This document shows positions 35,458 through 47,530 of a DNA stretch of 64,000 nucleotides, in pieces. Position 1 is the stretch's first letter. Each line of letters opens with the position of its first letter. Source of the DNA: Trogon surrucura (Eukaryota; Chordata; Aves; Trogoniformes; Trogonidae); the NCBI GenBank assembly GCA_020746105.1, contig CM036621.1, forward strand, positions 54,594,264-54,658,263. Direction: 5' to 3'. The position numbers were made by a program, and so were the translations under genes. The notes beneath the pieces are model-generated. The model searched no databases. It saw only the letters and a program-made list of their open reading frames with translations, and was not told where the DNA came from.

Positions 35458-36075
35458 AGGATGTTGCCCAGGACCAGGATGTGTCCAGACAGCTTCCGAG
35501 TATCTCCAATGACGGAGACTCCACAGACTCTCTGGGCAACTTGTGCCAGTGTTCACAGCAAAAAATTGTTTCCTGATGTTCAGAGGGAACCTCCTGTGTT
35601 TCAGTTTGTGCCCATTGCCTCTGGTCTTGTCACTGGGTACCACTGAAAAGAACCTGGCTCTGACCTCTGTGCACCTTCCCTTCAGACATCTACATACACT
35701 GATAAGCTCCTCCCGGAGCCTTCTCTTCTTCAGGCTGAACAGCCGCAGCTCTCTTGGCCTTTACTCATAGGAGAGATGCATCAACTTCATGGCCATTCGT
35801 TGGAGTCTCTCTAGTATGCTCATATCTCTCTTGGACTGGGGAGCCTGGAACTGTACATACTACTCCAAATGTGGCCTTACCAGTGCTGAGCAGAGGCAAA
35901 GGATCACCTCTCTTGACCTGCTGGCAACACTTTTCTTAATGCAGCCCAGGATACCACTAGCCTTCTTTGCTCTAAGAGCACACTGCTCGGACATGGCAAA
36001 TGGTGTCCACCAGGATCCCCAGATCCTTTTCTGCTGAGCTGCTTCCCAGCTGGGCAGTCCCAAGCATAAATGTTG
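35458..36075 (-). mobile_element. CR1 LINE fragment, minus strand, 3' tail missing
   Basis: The left edge begins at GATGTTGCCCAGGACCAGGA, inside the CR1 3' region. The usual 'cagaatcacagaatgg...' tail is absent. Reading right to left, it codes [14 protein letters not shown], then [29 protein letters not shown], and then the C-terminal end GNGHKLKHRRFPLNIRKQFF. The frames are broken. This is a different CR1 subfamily from those at 6 and 26 kb, since it has 'ggagcctggaactgtacata' and 'ccagtgctgagcagag' blocks. About 620 bp survive. Confidence 0.9.
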
Positions 36076-37404
36076 ACTCAGTCCGTTGGAAAATTGGTGA
36101 AACATTATTCTTTGAAAGCCAAAGCCCCATTCTTCCCCACCCCCAAGTATGTTGGGACTGTTTGGTTTTGGTTTCTTTTGCTGAAAACTGCCAAAGGAAT
36201 TCGGCTGAAGTTTTGTTGGAGACAGTTGTCTCTTGACTGGGGAGAGAAATCAGATGGTATTTTAGGAGCTCAGAAATTAGCTTGTGTTCTTGCAAATCCA
36301 GCAGATAACAGCCTGCTTAGTGCCATTCACACAGCTGCAGGGGAGAGTATTAAAAAACTTTCAAATTCTATTTATTAAACTTGCTAGAAAACTTGTCAGA
36401 AGAAAAAAAACCTCTTCAGCAACTCTATTCTCCCTGCACATGGGAGATGCCATGGTAGCAAGAAATGTCTGCAGCTTTTCTGGAGGAAGTGAAGTCTTAG
36501 AGTAATAGAGCGGGAATTAAAGCTACTGAGTCATTCTGTCCCTGGCTTAGACTGTTTCTGAGCAGCTTTTACCTGAGCAGGTCCAATGACACTGCTGCCT
36601 GACTCATTCAAGTAATCAAGATGACTGAAAGCCTAATTTGACCTGACTTTATCTGACAGTGACGCATGATAACAACATCTGGCTGTCTTGTATACAGCAA
36701 GTGATTCTGGATAGTTAAACTGTTATGAGATCTTCTGAGTAAAAAGAACTTTGTAATTACAAAGAGCTCATGTTTTAGCTAGCTTACACTGGCACATTCT
36801 TTGTAAAATGAATTTTTAATAGCTTTTAAAAAAAATATATCTTCTGTCCTCCTTGAGCATGCAAAAAGGTTAAAAAAAATCTCTATCACATTCTTTCTTC
36901 AAGAAAATGCAACTCTGTTTTTGAAGCTGCTTTATGTGAACAACAACAAATAATATTCTAAATTTTTCATGGAACTTTGCAGAAACTCAAAATACAGGTC
37001 TCAGCCTTTAAGCCTCTTGATCTTCGGTTTCACAACTCATTTCAAGTTCATAACAAATGCTAACTCCCTGGTAGGATTTCTTCTGTTTTGTCTTTATTTT
37101 TTTTTTTTTTCCTAAGCTATATTTAAAATGCATTGTTTTCATACCATTGAATTGATGGTCATCATTTATCCATTTTCTTAATCTGAAGGGAAGAGGAGGG
37201 AATAATTTGACAGAAACACCAATCCTCTTGAGAAAGCCAAGGGCAGTTTGATATTAATATGGAGAATGATTAATCAAAGAAAGACTAGTCCTCCAGTAGT
37301 AAGCAAAAGAGGAGGTCATTAGCTGAGTAGCAGAGACCAGGCAGCACTTAAGGATATGCACTGGGGTCAAGAGTGAATAAGGGAACCACGGGAGTTTTCA
37401 GTCC
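36076..37404. other. Unique AT-rich non-coding DNA
   Basis: Frames at 36070-36378 and 36284-36505 overlap in different phases and match nothing. The remainder is AT-rich with short A and T runs, including fourteen Ts at 37097-37110. No gene seen. Confidence 0.6.
37097..37110. repeat. Poly(T) tract
   Basis: Fourteen consecutive Ts. No flanking element recognised. Confidence 0.9.
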
Positions 37405-37650
37405 TTTAGAACGTGATAATGGCCTTACTCAGTTAGATCAAAGATCTGTCTAGCTCTGCAGCCTGCTTCTGACACTGTCCAGTGGCAGATATTCAGGAAA
37501 GAAATATAGGAAAAGCAGACAGTGCAGAGTACTCCTTCCCTGCTATATACCTTTTCAGCAGTTAATAGGTTAGAGACCTTGTAAGTGTATAAATCATTGC
37601 ATTTAAAAACCACTGTGGGTGTATCTGCCATAGAAGTGTCCAGTCATTTT
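37405..37650 (-). mobile_element. Ancient CR1-type LINE 3' end
   Basis: GAACGTGATAATGGCCTTAC, TCAGTTAGATCAAAGATCTG, TCTAGCTCTGCAGCCTGCTT and CTGACACTGTCCAGTGGCAG follow the well-known reptile and bird CR1 3' end in inverted orientation. The family reads 'gaacataagaatggccatactgggtcagaccaaaggtccatctagcccagt...'. The rest, to about 37650, is strongly diverged. This is an old insertion that likely predates modern bird orders. Confidence 0.75.
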
Positions 37651-39435
37651 TCATGCCTCCACCTCATTGCCTCATGGCAATGAACTGCACAGCATAACTG
37701 GGCATAGCGAGAAGTAGAAACCATGATATAATCCCATCAGTGATGTCGTTATCCAGGCCTGAGAAATACCAGAGGCAGGAAGTGCTCAGTGTTTCTTTAG
37801 TTCATTCCTTCAGTATCTGTTGAGCAATGCAAGTGGGTCTGCCTCCCCACAAGCCTGCTGCTACAAGCTTAGAGACAGCCCATGTGTTCCAGCAATCTGT
37901 GAGTGCTGCAGGGCTTGTTTTAACTGCATACTGATGCTTCGAAGTCAATGTCTGAAGGGGATTGGCAGGGGGACAAATGTAGGACATGGACACTCAAGAA
38001 CTGGAATAGTGTCCAGAGCCAGAGACAAGTAAAGCAGATGATAGGAAATGGAAGGGCTGGGTGAAATAGCATGAACCGAAAAGCTGAAACTAGTTTTGAA
38101 TGACCTGCTGTTTTTATGCCTGGCACAGGTAGTCCCGAAAGCAGTCTTGCTGTTAGTGAAGAACAGAGTGATATAGTGGGGATTGTGAGCTGCACACCCT
38201 CCAGGGCTCCGGAGTAGGCACAAGGCCAACTAGTTGGTGGATGGTTCCTCTTCTCTGCAGGGGATTTCACCACCTGAGTGGAGTGCATTGGAGAGCAGGC
38301 TGGCTCCTTGTCCTGCTGAGCACTCCCAGACATGGGAATGAGCCCTTACTGCAAAGACAGATGAGGGTCCTTGGATGCTGCTCCTGTCTGGACTTACACA
38401 TCCACGAGGATTCGAATGCTGCAGCAGGGTCTGCCCCAGCACTGAAATCAGTGAAACTGTGGATGTAGGAACTGACTCACTTGAATCCAGGCACAGGTAT
38501 AGGAGTCCTTCTGGGTCAGAGACAAGCCGCAGATAAATTCACCTTCACAGGCCCAGGGTTCACATCTCAGCTCTGTTGCCTTTGCAAGGCAAGAGCTGAA
38601 CGCATCAAAATCACCTAGAAGCCCCTCTCCCTTTCTGCTCCATAAATTAGATGCAAAACAGATTTCATCTGCAATGAGTAGTTTTTAAAAGTCAAAACAA
38701 CGAGCACATTTGTTCCATCTATTTTTATCTTTGCCACTTGTTTAAATCTTGAGTCCCTGACACAGCTTAGATCTCTGATAAAGGCAGACAGCAAGAATTT
38801 TATCGTGCTTTGATATGGCTGGGTATTGTCAGCACACTCTCTCCTTTGCCATCATCCTTAGAAGGTAAAAAACTGGAAACCGTTCATGGAGAAATAACTG
38901 AAACTCATTCTGTCAAAGAAAGAATAGCAGAAAGAAAGAAAAAAGAATAAAAAAAATGAAAAAGACCCTTGAAACTGGCTGGGGCAGTGCCCTCATGAGG
39001 AGGGGTACTGAGCCCTGGAAGTGACTCAGCCTTTTACAGGATCAGGCCAAAGAACAACTTGTCTGGTTTGCACAGGAGAACACCTGCCCAAATCCGGCTA
39101 CAAAAGCACAAGGCTTGGAGATGATTTTCTACATCTGTCTTCCTTGCCTCAGACATATATACACTAGATTCCACCTGACAGGGAGGGAGATACTAGCATC
39201 TTCTAGTCATCTAAATCATACCACCAGTTCCCCTCCCATTCAGTTCTATGATACTTGTGAGGACAGGAGGCATCTTCTTCCTGTCTTCTGCAAGAGTCCT
39301 TCACTCTCAGCTTCTGCCTTCTTGCAGTGAGCAAAGAGCTTTCTTTCTGTAACCTCTTCCTCTCTGTTTCCCCCAGCAGACTGAGAGGGAAAGACATCCA
39401 TCCAGGTCCTGCTAGGTATATTTTCTAATGCTGTA
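37651..39435. other. Unique non-coding DNA
   Basis: Overlapping minus-strand frames at 37920-38333 (137 codons) and 37945-38229 are in conflicting phases and resemble no family. An A/G-rich simple repeat lies at 38915-38964. No gene supported. Confidence 0.55.
38915..38964. repeat. A/G-rich (GAAA) simple repeat
   Basis: A run of A and G with GAAA units, followed by AAAAAGAATAAAAAAAATG. Low-complexity DNA. Confidence 0.85.
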
Positions 39436-39855
39436 TCACAGAATCACAGAAACGCAGCATGTTAGGGGTTGGAACAGATCTCTGAAGATTATCTGGTCCC
39501 AACTCCCCTGCTAGAGCAGGATCACCTAGAGTAGATCACACAGGAACGCATCCAGATGGGTTTGAATGTCTCCAGAGACAGAGACTCTGCAAGCTCTCTT
39601 GACAGCCTGTTTGAGTGCTCTGTTACCTTCACAGTAAAGAAATATTTCCTTAGGTTTAGGTTAAACCTCCTGTTTTCCAGTTTGTGACCATTGCCCCTTG
39701 TTCTGCCACTAGAGACCCCTGAGAAGGGTCTGGCCTCATCCTCCTGACACTCACCCTTCAGGTATATATAAGCATTGATGAGATCCTCCCTCAGCCTCCT
39801 CCAAGGTAAACAGACCCAGCTCAGCCTTTCCTCATATGGTAGATGCTCTGGAGTA
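39436..39855 (-). mobile_element. CR1 LINE 3'-end fragment with partial ORF end
   Basis: Starts ATCACAGAATCACAGAAACG, a CR1 tail. It continues with CTCCCCTGCTAGAGCAGGAT, CACCTAGAGTAGATCACACA, GGTTTGAATGTCTCCAGAGA and then GTTTGTGACCATTGCCCCTT. All are standard CR1 3' UTR and C-terminal coding blocks read on the minus strand. About 420 bp remain. The right edge, at CTTTCCTCATATGGTAGATG, is in the coding region. Its tail is better kept than that of the 35.5 kb copy. Confidence 0.92.
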
Positions 39856-42800
39856 AGATGAAGGCAGGCCTTGGATTGAGGATCACTCTGCTCTTCGCCA
39901 AGAATCTATCTCATAACTGTTTGCCCTGGTTAAGGCCTCATGTTCTCCATTTACTAAGGATTGAACTAGCAAGATGTGGCTAACAACCAAAGAGCAACTC
40001 CTATGGGTGTTGGAGGAGCACTGTGAAACCCCTGCAGGTACCTGATCCATGTGGATTCCTCCCGTGGTTGTGCTTTTTGCTGGATTGAGAGAAATTACAT
40101 TTCTCAAAGGGATGATCTCTAAAGGGAGGGGTAAAGGACTAATTCCTATTTTTCTGCTTGTTTCTAGTCTGTAGAGTCCTCCCCAGGCTCACAGCACCTT
40201 TTTACCTGACAGACATAGTTTCTCAAGGTTGATGGAGTAATTTGGACTTTTCTTTCACTATTCCTGTGGTGCATTGTAGTCTCAGGGCTTCTACTGTGCA
40301 GGTTAGGAGCTTGCATTTTCGAGCGTCTGGACACTTAATAACTAAGGGAGGCATGTCCTTCGTTTGCATCTACTGAGGTAGAAAGTTGTTTTACAAATTC
40401 AGCCCTAAATGACTTACATGTTCTGGTCTTAGGGATAGCGTGTGTCCCAGTGGCAGTGACTCTATTTCCGTATACATAAATTCCAGGTAGACATGAAATA
40501 GGGAAGAGCTTACGGTTTTACAAATGATATGGAGCCTGTTGAGCCTTCTGACACCATAGACGAAAGGTGGTTTGGAGGCAGTGCTTTTGCAGTGGAGAAA
40601 GGATTTTCTTGTTCTTTCATCTCCTTTTTCCGAACAGCGTTGATGTGATGTGAAAGTGTGCATTCCTAGCATTTCCTCCCAAAAAACAACCATTGAAAGC
40701 AAATGATCCTACAGCTCTGCAGTTGAATAGGATTTATGTAAAAAGTTGATTAATTTTCCCAATACAGAAGACAAAGTGCAGTGGCGTGTGCTCCATTGCT
40801 AGCCTTACTCATGCTTTGCAGGTACACATGGGCAGGTCATTCAAAATGTGGGTTTTGTTTTGTTTTGTTTTTTGGTTTTTTTTCCCCAAAACTCCATTTG
40901 AGAGAAACATTATGAGCTCAGAATCATTCTCAGCTCCTGCAATCAAGTTACTAAACACAACTAGCCAGTTTCATCATTGTGTATGCAAATACCTAATCTA
41001 TGCTTGCAATCACATCTCTTGTTTCTATGTAATTAGGTGCACACAGTTTAGAAACTCTGATCTCTTCAAAAAAGAAAACCTGCTGTAACTGACAGTTTGT
41101 TGAGCCAGTTACTCCATGTCTTTATTTAAAAAAAGGGGGGGAAAAGAGATAAAGTACTTTCTTGAATAGAGACCCTGAAGCTGGATTTCTTAATAATTGA
41201 TAATTATATTTAGGTGGCAAAGAGAAAAATGCAGTAAGACACATGCAGTGTTATGACTTGCGCTGACTAAAAGTAGCATTTGCCAAGAATATGATGTACT
41301 GGAAATGACTGTTACTGTTATAATGCCATCAGCCAGAGTAGCTGTGAAGGATTTGTTTTTGTGTCTCTGCCTTTAATTTCATCATGATTTAAAAAAATTC
41401 CCAGAGAGTGTTGCAGCTGCTCCAGCATTAACAGCCTTGAAATAGAAATGTGTTACTTACCAAGATACAGCTGCAGAGGAGAAAAAACATCCCCAAACAA
41501 CAACCTCAAAATTTGGATTGATTAGTCTACCAAGATCGTTGTTCGTATTTTAAATTCATGTTGTTTAAACTCAAATCTGTTTGCCTCCAAGCCATTTTAT
41601 TTAGTTATGCTTTTCCTAAAGTGGTAACAATTTCCAAGATCTGCATAAAAAATGAACACTGCCCAAGCAGCTCAGCAGCTCCTGCCGCTTGTTGGCTTCT
41701 ACTTGTTTCACTATCACAGATTGAGCCACTGAGATTTCTCTCTCGAGACTCTTTATCCACGATGATGTAAATAACTCTTCCTCCTTACTTTGCCCTTTCT
41801 GTAGATGCTTCCCCTATCTTTGGCCTTCCTGAGGTACACGGCATTTCATGCCATCATTATGAGAGGTTGGAAAAACACAGTGTATTTGCACGAGTCCAGG
41901 AACATAAGACCTAGGGGAGCAATAGGAGAGATTCAGCAGTTCCCAGATTGATTATCACCTGCCCCAACACTGCTGTTAGAGAGGTTTCTGTTCTCTTTGC
42001 TTCCAGTGCCGTAAAACCATTACCATGTCATGGGTTTAGTAGAATTCTTTGCTGTATGGGTCTTGCATTGCAAAAGCCTATCTGCAGTTCAGACTCTTCC
42101 TGCACCTTGAATAAGCACTTCTAGATAGGAACCTCTCTAACCACTGCCACCAGAAAAAGCGGTCTCTGAGAGGAGCAGTCTGTTTTTCTTGTCTCAAGAG
42201 CTGCTTACGCTGTAGCTGAGAGCTGCACAAAACTTGCTGTGAATTGAGGGGAGCTCCTTTGCCTGCCAGGCAGGACAAGGCAGTTTTGACATTATCTATG
42301 GCTGTAACCTGTACAAGCTTTCACATACAGTGTACTGATGAGATGTGATTAGGCAAGGAAACAAAAGAATAGGAGAAAGCCTCACTAAAAACAACAGCTC
42401 ACATCAAGGTGGGAAGGATTCTTCTTCCGACGTGTCCTGTGAGAACTCACTTCACAGTGCCTTCATCTGCAGGAAGATGAGAGGAACGTGACTCCTGAAA
42501 AAACCTGTGCTACCACAGGGGTGTTCCCGGAAGCACAGCATGAGAACAGTCAATCCCCAAAAACAATGTTTCAGACCTCCTGACACACTCCGATATTCAG
42601 GGGATTTCCTCTCACAGTCTGTAATATTCATGGATTTTGGAGAACTGTTATCCCCTCCAGTCCTGGGAGACCATCTAATTCACAGGAAACTCAGAAAACA
42701 GGAAATCTGTGGCATTTCTCAGCCCTCTCACATTTTTCTTGCTGATGGTATAATTCTATTTACATGATCTAGAGAGACATACATCTTTTCATCGACCGAT

Positions 42801-43189
42801 TATCATGTAGCATTTAATACTACTCATGTCATTTACACTTACAATCACGCATTATGCAGCCAAGCATGCTTTACCTCCAGTATACTACTTACAGAAACCC
42901 AGCTGGATTAATATTTTATTCCTTATTTAAAAAGAGCTGCCCAAGGTTATCTTATCCTGTCAGACTGTACATTTCTCCCTCTCTAAATAATTTCTTTGCC
43001 CTCATATTATTTCAACTTTTCATTTAGCAGCGCTCCATTTCTCTCCCAGCTAATTTATTCCTTGAAGTGCCTCCTCAGGCCTTTTAGTTTGTCTGTTCTT
43101 TGTTGATGACATTCATGCACCCTAGCTCAAGCAGGCTACAGCAGCTTTTTCTTCTTCTCTCAGAAGTTGCCTGCAGTACTTCAATAAGT
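39856..43189. other. Unique non-coding DNA
   Basis: No gene recognised. It includes a GTTTT repeat at 40853-40883. The AT-rich stretch 41160-41560 and the part near 42780-43040 are complex single-copy DNA. All frames are short, and none shows a domain. Confidence 0.55.
40853..40883. repeat. TTTTG simple repeat
   Basis: Three TTTTG units followed by T-rich sequence. A simple repeat. Confidence 0.85.
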
Positions 43190-43430
43190 CAGATAATCTC
43201 CTTTTCGTAAAGAATGCAGATTCAGTTTACCTAACCTTTCTAAAAACTGCTATGTGTCTGAGTCATCTGTGTTGCCCTTTGCTACTTTTCCATAATGTCC
43301 TTCCTTTCATAAGGTGTCCAGAAAGGCATACAGCATCTCAAATGTGACCCCACATGTACTTAACCAATGCTATAATAATTTCCCGTGACTTATATTATGA
43401 TACTGCAATTTTTAATGTTTCCCAGGATTT
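43190..43430 (-). mobile_element. Ancient degenerate CR1/L3-type LINE remnant
   Basis: Minus-strand blocks in the family's order: CCTAACCTTTCTAAAAACTG, GTGTTGCCCTTTGCTACTTT (family: gttgcccttctctggac), AAGGTGTCCAGAAAGGCATA, CAGCATCTCAAATGTGACCC (family: cagtattccaaatgtggcct), then CTTAACCAATGCTATAATAA. No open frame survives. Boundaries are approximate. Confidence 0.6.
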
Positions 43431-44869
43431 TGCAGAGCGGGGAGGTTACATTCGTTTTTCTCCGAGGCTTCCCCCACATACAGGTTTCCACGCTGGGTCT
43501 CCCTCATGCTAACCCTCAGCCTTCTGCCTTTAACCACGTACTGCAACTGTCTGCTTACGCAAGTCTGGACAAGGCGCTGGGAATCACGCTGCTCTTTAGC
43601 GTTTCTGTATTGGCTGGTAGGCATCCTTCTTTTTCCATATCATTTTCCATATATCCAGCTTCATATGGAAGGGTTAAAGTTACAAGGAGTTTTTTGCCTT
43701 CGGCCCTCTTCGCCATGACTTTGAATGCTTCCAGACTCCAGTGCTGCCTGTGCTGTGATGGCAACAGATTAGATATTTACTATTATCGACAGTCTCTGGA
43801 CAGGAGATGTTCTGAGTCTCTTTCTTCTGAAGCAGATATTGGATCTGACTGGTGGAGAATTGAGTGCACAGTTGCTTTAACGGTAAGGAAAGGAATAAAT
43901 CTAAGAAAAGAATGAGAAATTACTGAGTTTCAGTAGTTGCTGAAGTTCAATGCGAAGTAAACCTATGCTTGATGCCTTCTATAAAGTGCTAGGAATTCCT
44001 GACCACTCACCTCCCAGCAAACAGCATACTTCAAAGGATAAAATCTGTCTCTTTGTGCTAGAAAACATATCACATTTTTTTTCAGGTGACTCGGCTTTTT
44101 CAAATCTGAGAGAATGATTCTATAAAGAGGAGAATCTATGGCCTATTACCATTCACTCCCACAGGTATTAAACCAGGTATCTCTAGCTTCAGCATTCTTG
44201 AAGGCAAATTTCAGCCTGGATAAAGGGAATCCCTTTCAGTTTTACAAAGTAATTGTGTATATTTATCTAGACACTCCAGACTGTAGGCTCCAAGTGCTAT
44301 TAACCTATGAGGCAACCGCTTGTGTGTATACATAATGTGCTTTTCTGGCTTTCCTACTTGAACAGTAAGTACACAACTATAGCACCATACACATGGCCTC
44401 CCTGCATTCGTGTAATTACATCCCTCAAGCAGACATGAAAGCAGGTATGTTGCTTGTTTTGTAAAGTGCAGCCTGGCTGGCTGGCTTAGGAGTTTTTCCT
44501 ACACAGTATGTGTGACAGTGCTGCAACGAGGTCATGGGTCTACAGCGCATACATAGGTGAAAATATGATTTGTGTGGAGTGTGATTGCAGCTCCCAGTCT
44601 ATAATCACTTCATCCTGAAGTGTACTTGTTATATAATTATCAGGAGGCCTGAGGTGACAGGGCAAAAAAAAAAGACACTGGAAGAGGTGGAAAAATGACC
44701 TGGAATCTATTCAGACAAAGAAACACTTGCTAATTAATTTCTCTGGAACCCTGTCATTCCCTTAGACTTACTTAGATGACTGCTCCAAATCACGCAAACC
44801 TAGCAGTAGCTAATCAGGATTTCAGTGTGTGGTATTTCATTGCACTGCAGAGTGGCTGATGTTGGCAGT
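43431..44869. other. Non-coding DNA with a 176-codon frame of unknown meaning
   Basis: The frame 43385-43915 is the longest outside a preserved repeat. It opens with GTG, its first codons lie in the CR1 fossil, and an AACG|GTAAGG donor-like site occurs near its end (about 43883). The predicted protein has a long hydrophobic middle and a cysteine cluster (CCLCCDG) but no family I recognise. A minus-strand frame overlaps it fully (43412-43764), which argues for chance. Nothing else is seen to 44869. Confidence 0.4.
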
Positions 44870-45245
44870 AATCTCTGGGGATCGTATAATCTACTCCCCT
44901 GCCCAAAGCAGGCTGTTCAGGACTGTCTCATCATACTCTTAGGGAAAAAGGTTTTTTCTTTGTTTAAATTGAATTTCCTGCATTTTAGTTTGTCCCCACT
45001 ACCTCTTGCCCTGCCATTAGGCACCACTGAGAAGTCTTTGTCTCTATCTGTCTTCTTTACTTCCCCCATCAGACATTTATACACACTTACAAGATCTCTC
45101 TGAGATTTCTCCAGGCTAAAAAATCCTAGTTCTCTCAGCCTCTCCCTGTGTAACAGATGCTCTGATCCCTTTACTCTTTTTGTGGCTCCATCTCCAGGTA
45201 GAGGAGTTGTTCTGGTGGCAGCATCCAAGTGCTTTGCTGGGCCTC
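44870..45245 (-). mobile_element. CR1 LINE fragment, diverged
   Basis: The CCCCTGCCCAAAGCAGGCTG block is followed by TTTAGTTTGTCCCCACTACC, GCACCACTGAGAAGTCTTTG, ATTTATACACACTTACAAGA and TTCTCTCAGCCTCTCCCTGT. The minus frame 45228-44917 shows RERLRELGFFSLEKSQRD and GSGDKLKCRKFNLNKEK, the CR1 C-terminal coding region. A deletion has removed sequence near 44925. The 3' tail itself is barely recognisable. Confidence 0.85.
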
Positions 45246-46949
45246 CTCAGAGCAGGTGAAGGAGTGAAAAAGCTCAGCTAAGTCTCCTTAGGCTCCTTCA
45301 GTAGACAGGAGGAAACTGTGGTTGCTTTGTGCTTGTGAATTCCTCAACTAGTTTTTGGATTTGCACAACCAGTTTGCTTTCTTGACCTTCAGCTATGCTT
45401 TATTCAGAGATGACTCGAGTTAAAAATATGCACATTTTTCTAATTGCTATATTTCTGGGAGTTGAAGACTATCCCTCAAAACTTTGGTTACCCCAGATGA
45501 ATGCCCTTTCTCTAGACTCAGACCTTGGCTGGCCTGGATGGACATAGCTGCACTGATATGAGTGAGTGCTCAAGTTGCTGGGCTATTTCATTTTCTCCCT
45601 AACCTCCTCTCATTTTTTTCCAATTCTCTTTCACAAACGTGATGTTGGTTGCCTTCTGACTATGCAGCATATCACTCCTCCTTTCCTCCACCCTTTCCTA
45701 AGATTTTCAGCCAGATCCTTAGCTGTGGTAGTAGTTCATTGCTCCATTGAGCTCAGTTTGGTTTTCCTTATCAGAGCTCCATGACTAGTTTTAAGGGAGC
45801 TGTGCCAAATCGTAACAATTGATTGGTGAGCAAATTCTTAATGAATTATGAAAAAAAAAGTAACCATTTGCAAAGCAAACATCTTACTGAAGCTGGCTGG
45901 CTTATCCCTATCTGGTCACAGGCAGACTGGTTCAGAGTTAGTTTCCTAGGACTTTACTGCACTCGGAGACAATGTGTTTTGGGCAATTTTTTTGATTCTC
46001 TCTGTAACCACCTGTCTCTAAGTCTTTAAAATTAGATTTTTTTCCTCATTAATTAGGTTCTGTGGCCTTTATGAGAAAATTAAAGGAATACTATATTTTT
46101 AAATAAAATTGGCATTTTAAAGGTTTAATAAGTAAAAGCATGATTTCAAAATTAAACATGGTATTTCATCTTTGTCTGATAGCTCATTAAATATTTAATT
46201 AAGTTCCAGGCTGAGATGCACTGATGGTTGGGAGGAGGGGGATTTGAGTTGCCCTTGCACCCACAGAAGTCTTTTATTTGGAAGTGTAAAGATTTTGCCA
46301 GGAGAGCAAACCTTCAAAACCTGAATACATGACACCACTGCTGTTGAAGAAACAGTGAATCTTAACTCATGAATTCGTTGCACCTTCAGCCAAACCTTTT
46401 GTTCAACTTACTCTCTCCTGGATCTGGAGAGTGAGACGGGGGAAGGGGCTGATGATAGCAGTGCCACATATGCACCAAAGACCTTCTCCAATCTTTAGGG
46501 ACCTTCAGGAGCAGTTGGCCCAGGCACAACTTTGCTTCTTTCCTCTAGTTCATGAAGCACAGAGTGAGATTTTCATTTGCTCAGTTCTGAGGGGGCAGAA
46601 CTTAGTGAATTCAGATGGCTGTTCATCATCTTTCCCATTCCCTCACTCTGGAACTCTCCCTGGCTGCTGGTATCAGTCTGGTCCACTCCATAGTTGTTCA
46701 TTTTTATCTTCCTCCTGTGACGCCAGGCAAATGGAGACTTACCATAGTGCTGCCTGCACCGGTTGTAGCTCCTCACTGCTCAGAGACTGGGAGACAGTCT
46801 TATTCTGGAAAGCTATTTCCATTCAAAGTCTATTCCTGGTTGGTTTAGACCTATTTTCCTTGTGCCAAGCTTACTCTTCAATGCAAACAGTTCCTCCCTG
46901 CAAGTATATGCCTATAACAATGCCTTGATACACAGCAATCTGCTCCACT
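45246..46949. other. Unique non-coding DNA
   Basis: The plus frame 46431-46928 (165 codons) opens with GTG and shows no known family. The block 46035-46200 is very AT-rich with ATTAATTA, TTTAAATAAAATTGG and ATTAAATATTTAATTA motifs. This is the kind of composition seen in some conserved enhancers, but also in plain AT-rich DNA. Confidence 0.5.
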
Positions 46950-47530
46950 CTCTTCTCCAGACCTGTTCCAGTCTGAAACTCTGTCTTGAAGAGCTTTTGG
47001 CCAGTATTTCAAACCAAGTCTCAAGCCTTGTCCTATGACATTACATAGATTTTCCTTAGAAATCTTTCACCCAGAACTTCTTAGGATTTTACTTGCCTTT
47101 TTAATGGCCATAGTACCTCGGCGGCTCATGATCATTCAGCGATCAAATAGTATACCTATGTTTTTCTCCTTCTTAGTCATTTCTGACTAATGAGCCAAAG
47201 CTTACAGTAGTTCTGTTACTGGTCTTTAAGTGCATGACTTCACACTACTTTATTTCATTTCTAGTTTTCGAGTTCTTCCCACTTGATTTAGTGATGATCT
47301 TTTCTTTTTTCTGACAATGCCTTTCAACTCTGTGCATCTGTTAATCACTTCTGTGTACATCAGCTCTGCATGCCAAGGCCATCAAAGTACAGAGGGTAGA
47401 GAATGAGATTGGTTTCAATAGCAGATGTTAAGGGCTGACACGAAGCAACCTCCCACCAGAAATATCTTCCGCATAGAGAGACAATTGCTTCATTCTCTTT
47501 AAGAAGTTCTCACAAGTTTCCTTACAATTT
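46950..47530 (-). mobile_element. Ancient degenerate CR1/L3-type LINE remnant, RT region
   Basis: Minus-strand blocks follow the RT coding region. GATTTTACTTGCCTTTTTAA matches a 'gttagcctttttggc' block. TTTTTCTCCTTCTTAGTCAT is followed by ATTTCTGACTAATGAGCC, TAAGTGCATGACTTCACACT (family: aatgcatgactttgcattt), and a TCATTTCTAG block. Near 47450, CAACCTCCCACCAGAAATAT matches the 'ctccccccagttcggac' neighbourhood. No frame is open. It is highly diverged, so the exact ends are uncertain. Confidence 0.55.

Noticed and set aside
43385-43915. 176-codon open frame as a host gene
   Set aside because: It opens with GTG, starts inside a CR1 fossil, is overlapped by long minus-strand frames, and gives no recognisable domain.
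46431-46928. 165-codon open frame as a host gene
   Set aside because: It begins with GTG, has no family similarity, and shares its DNA with other frames on both strands.
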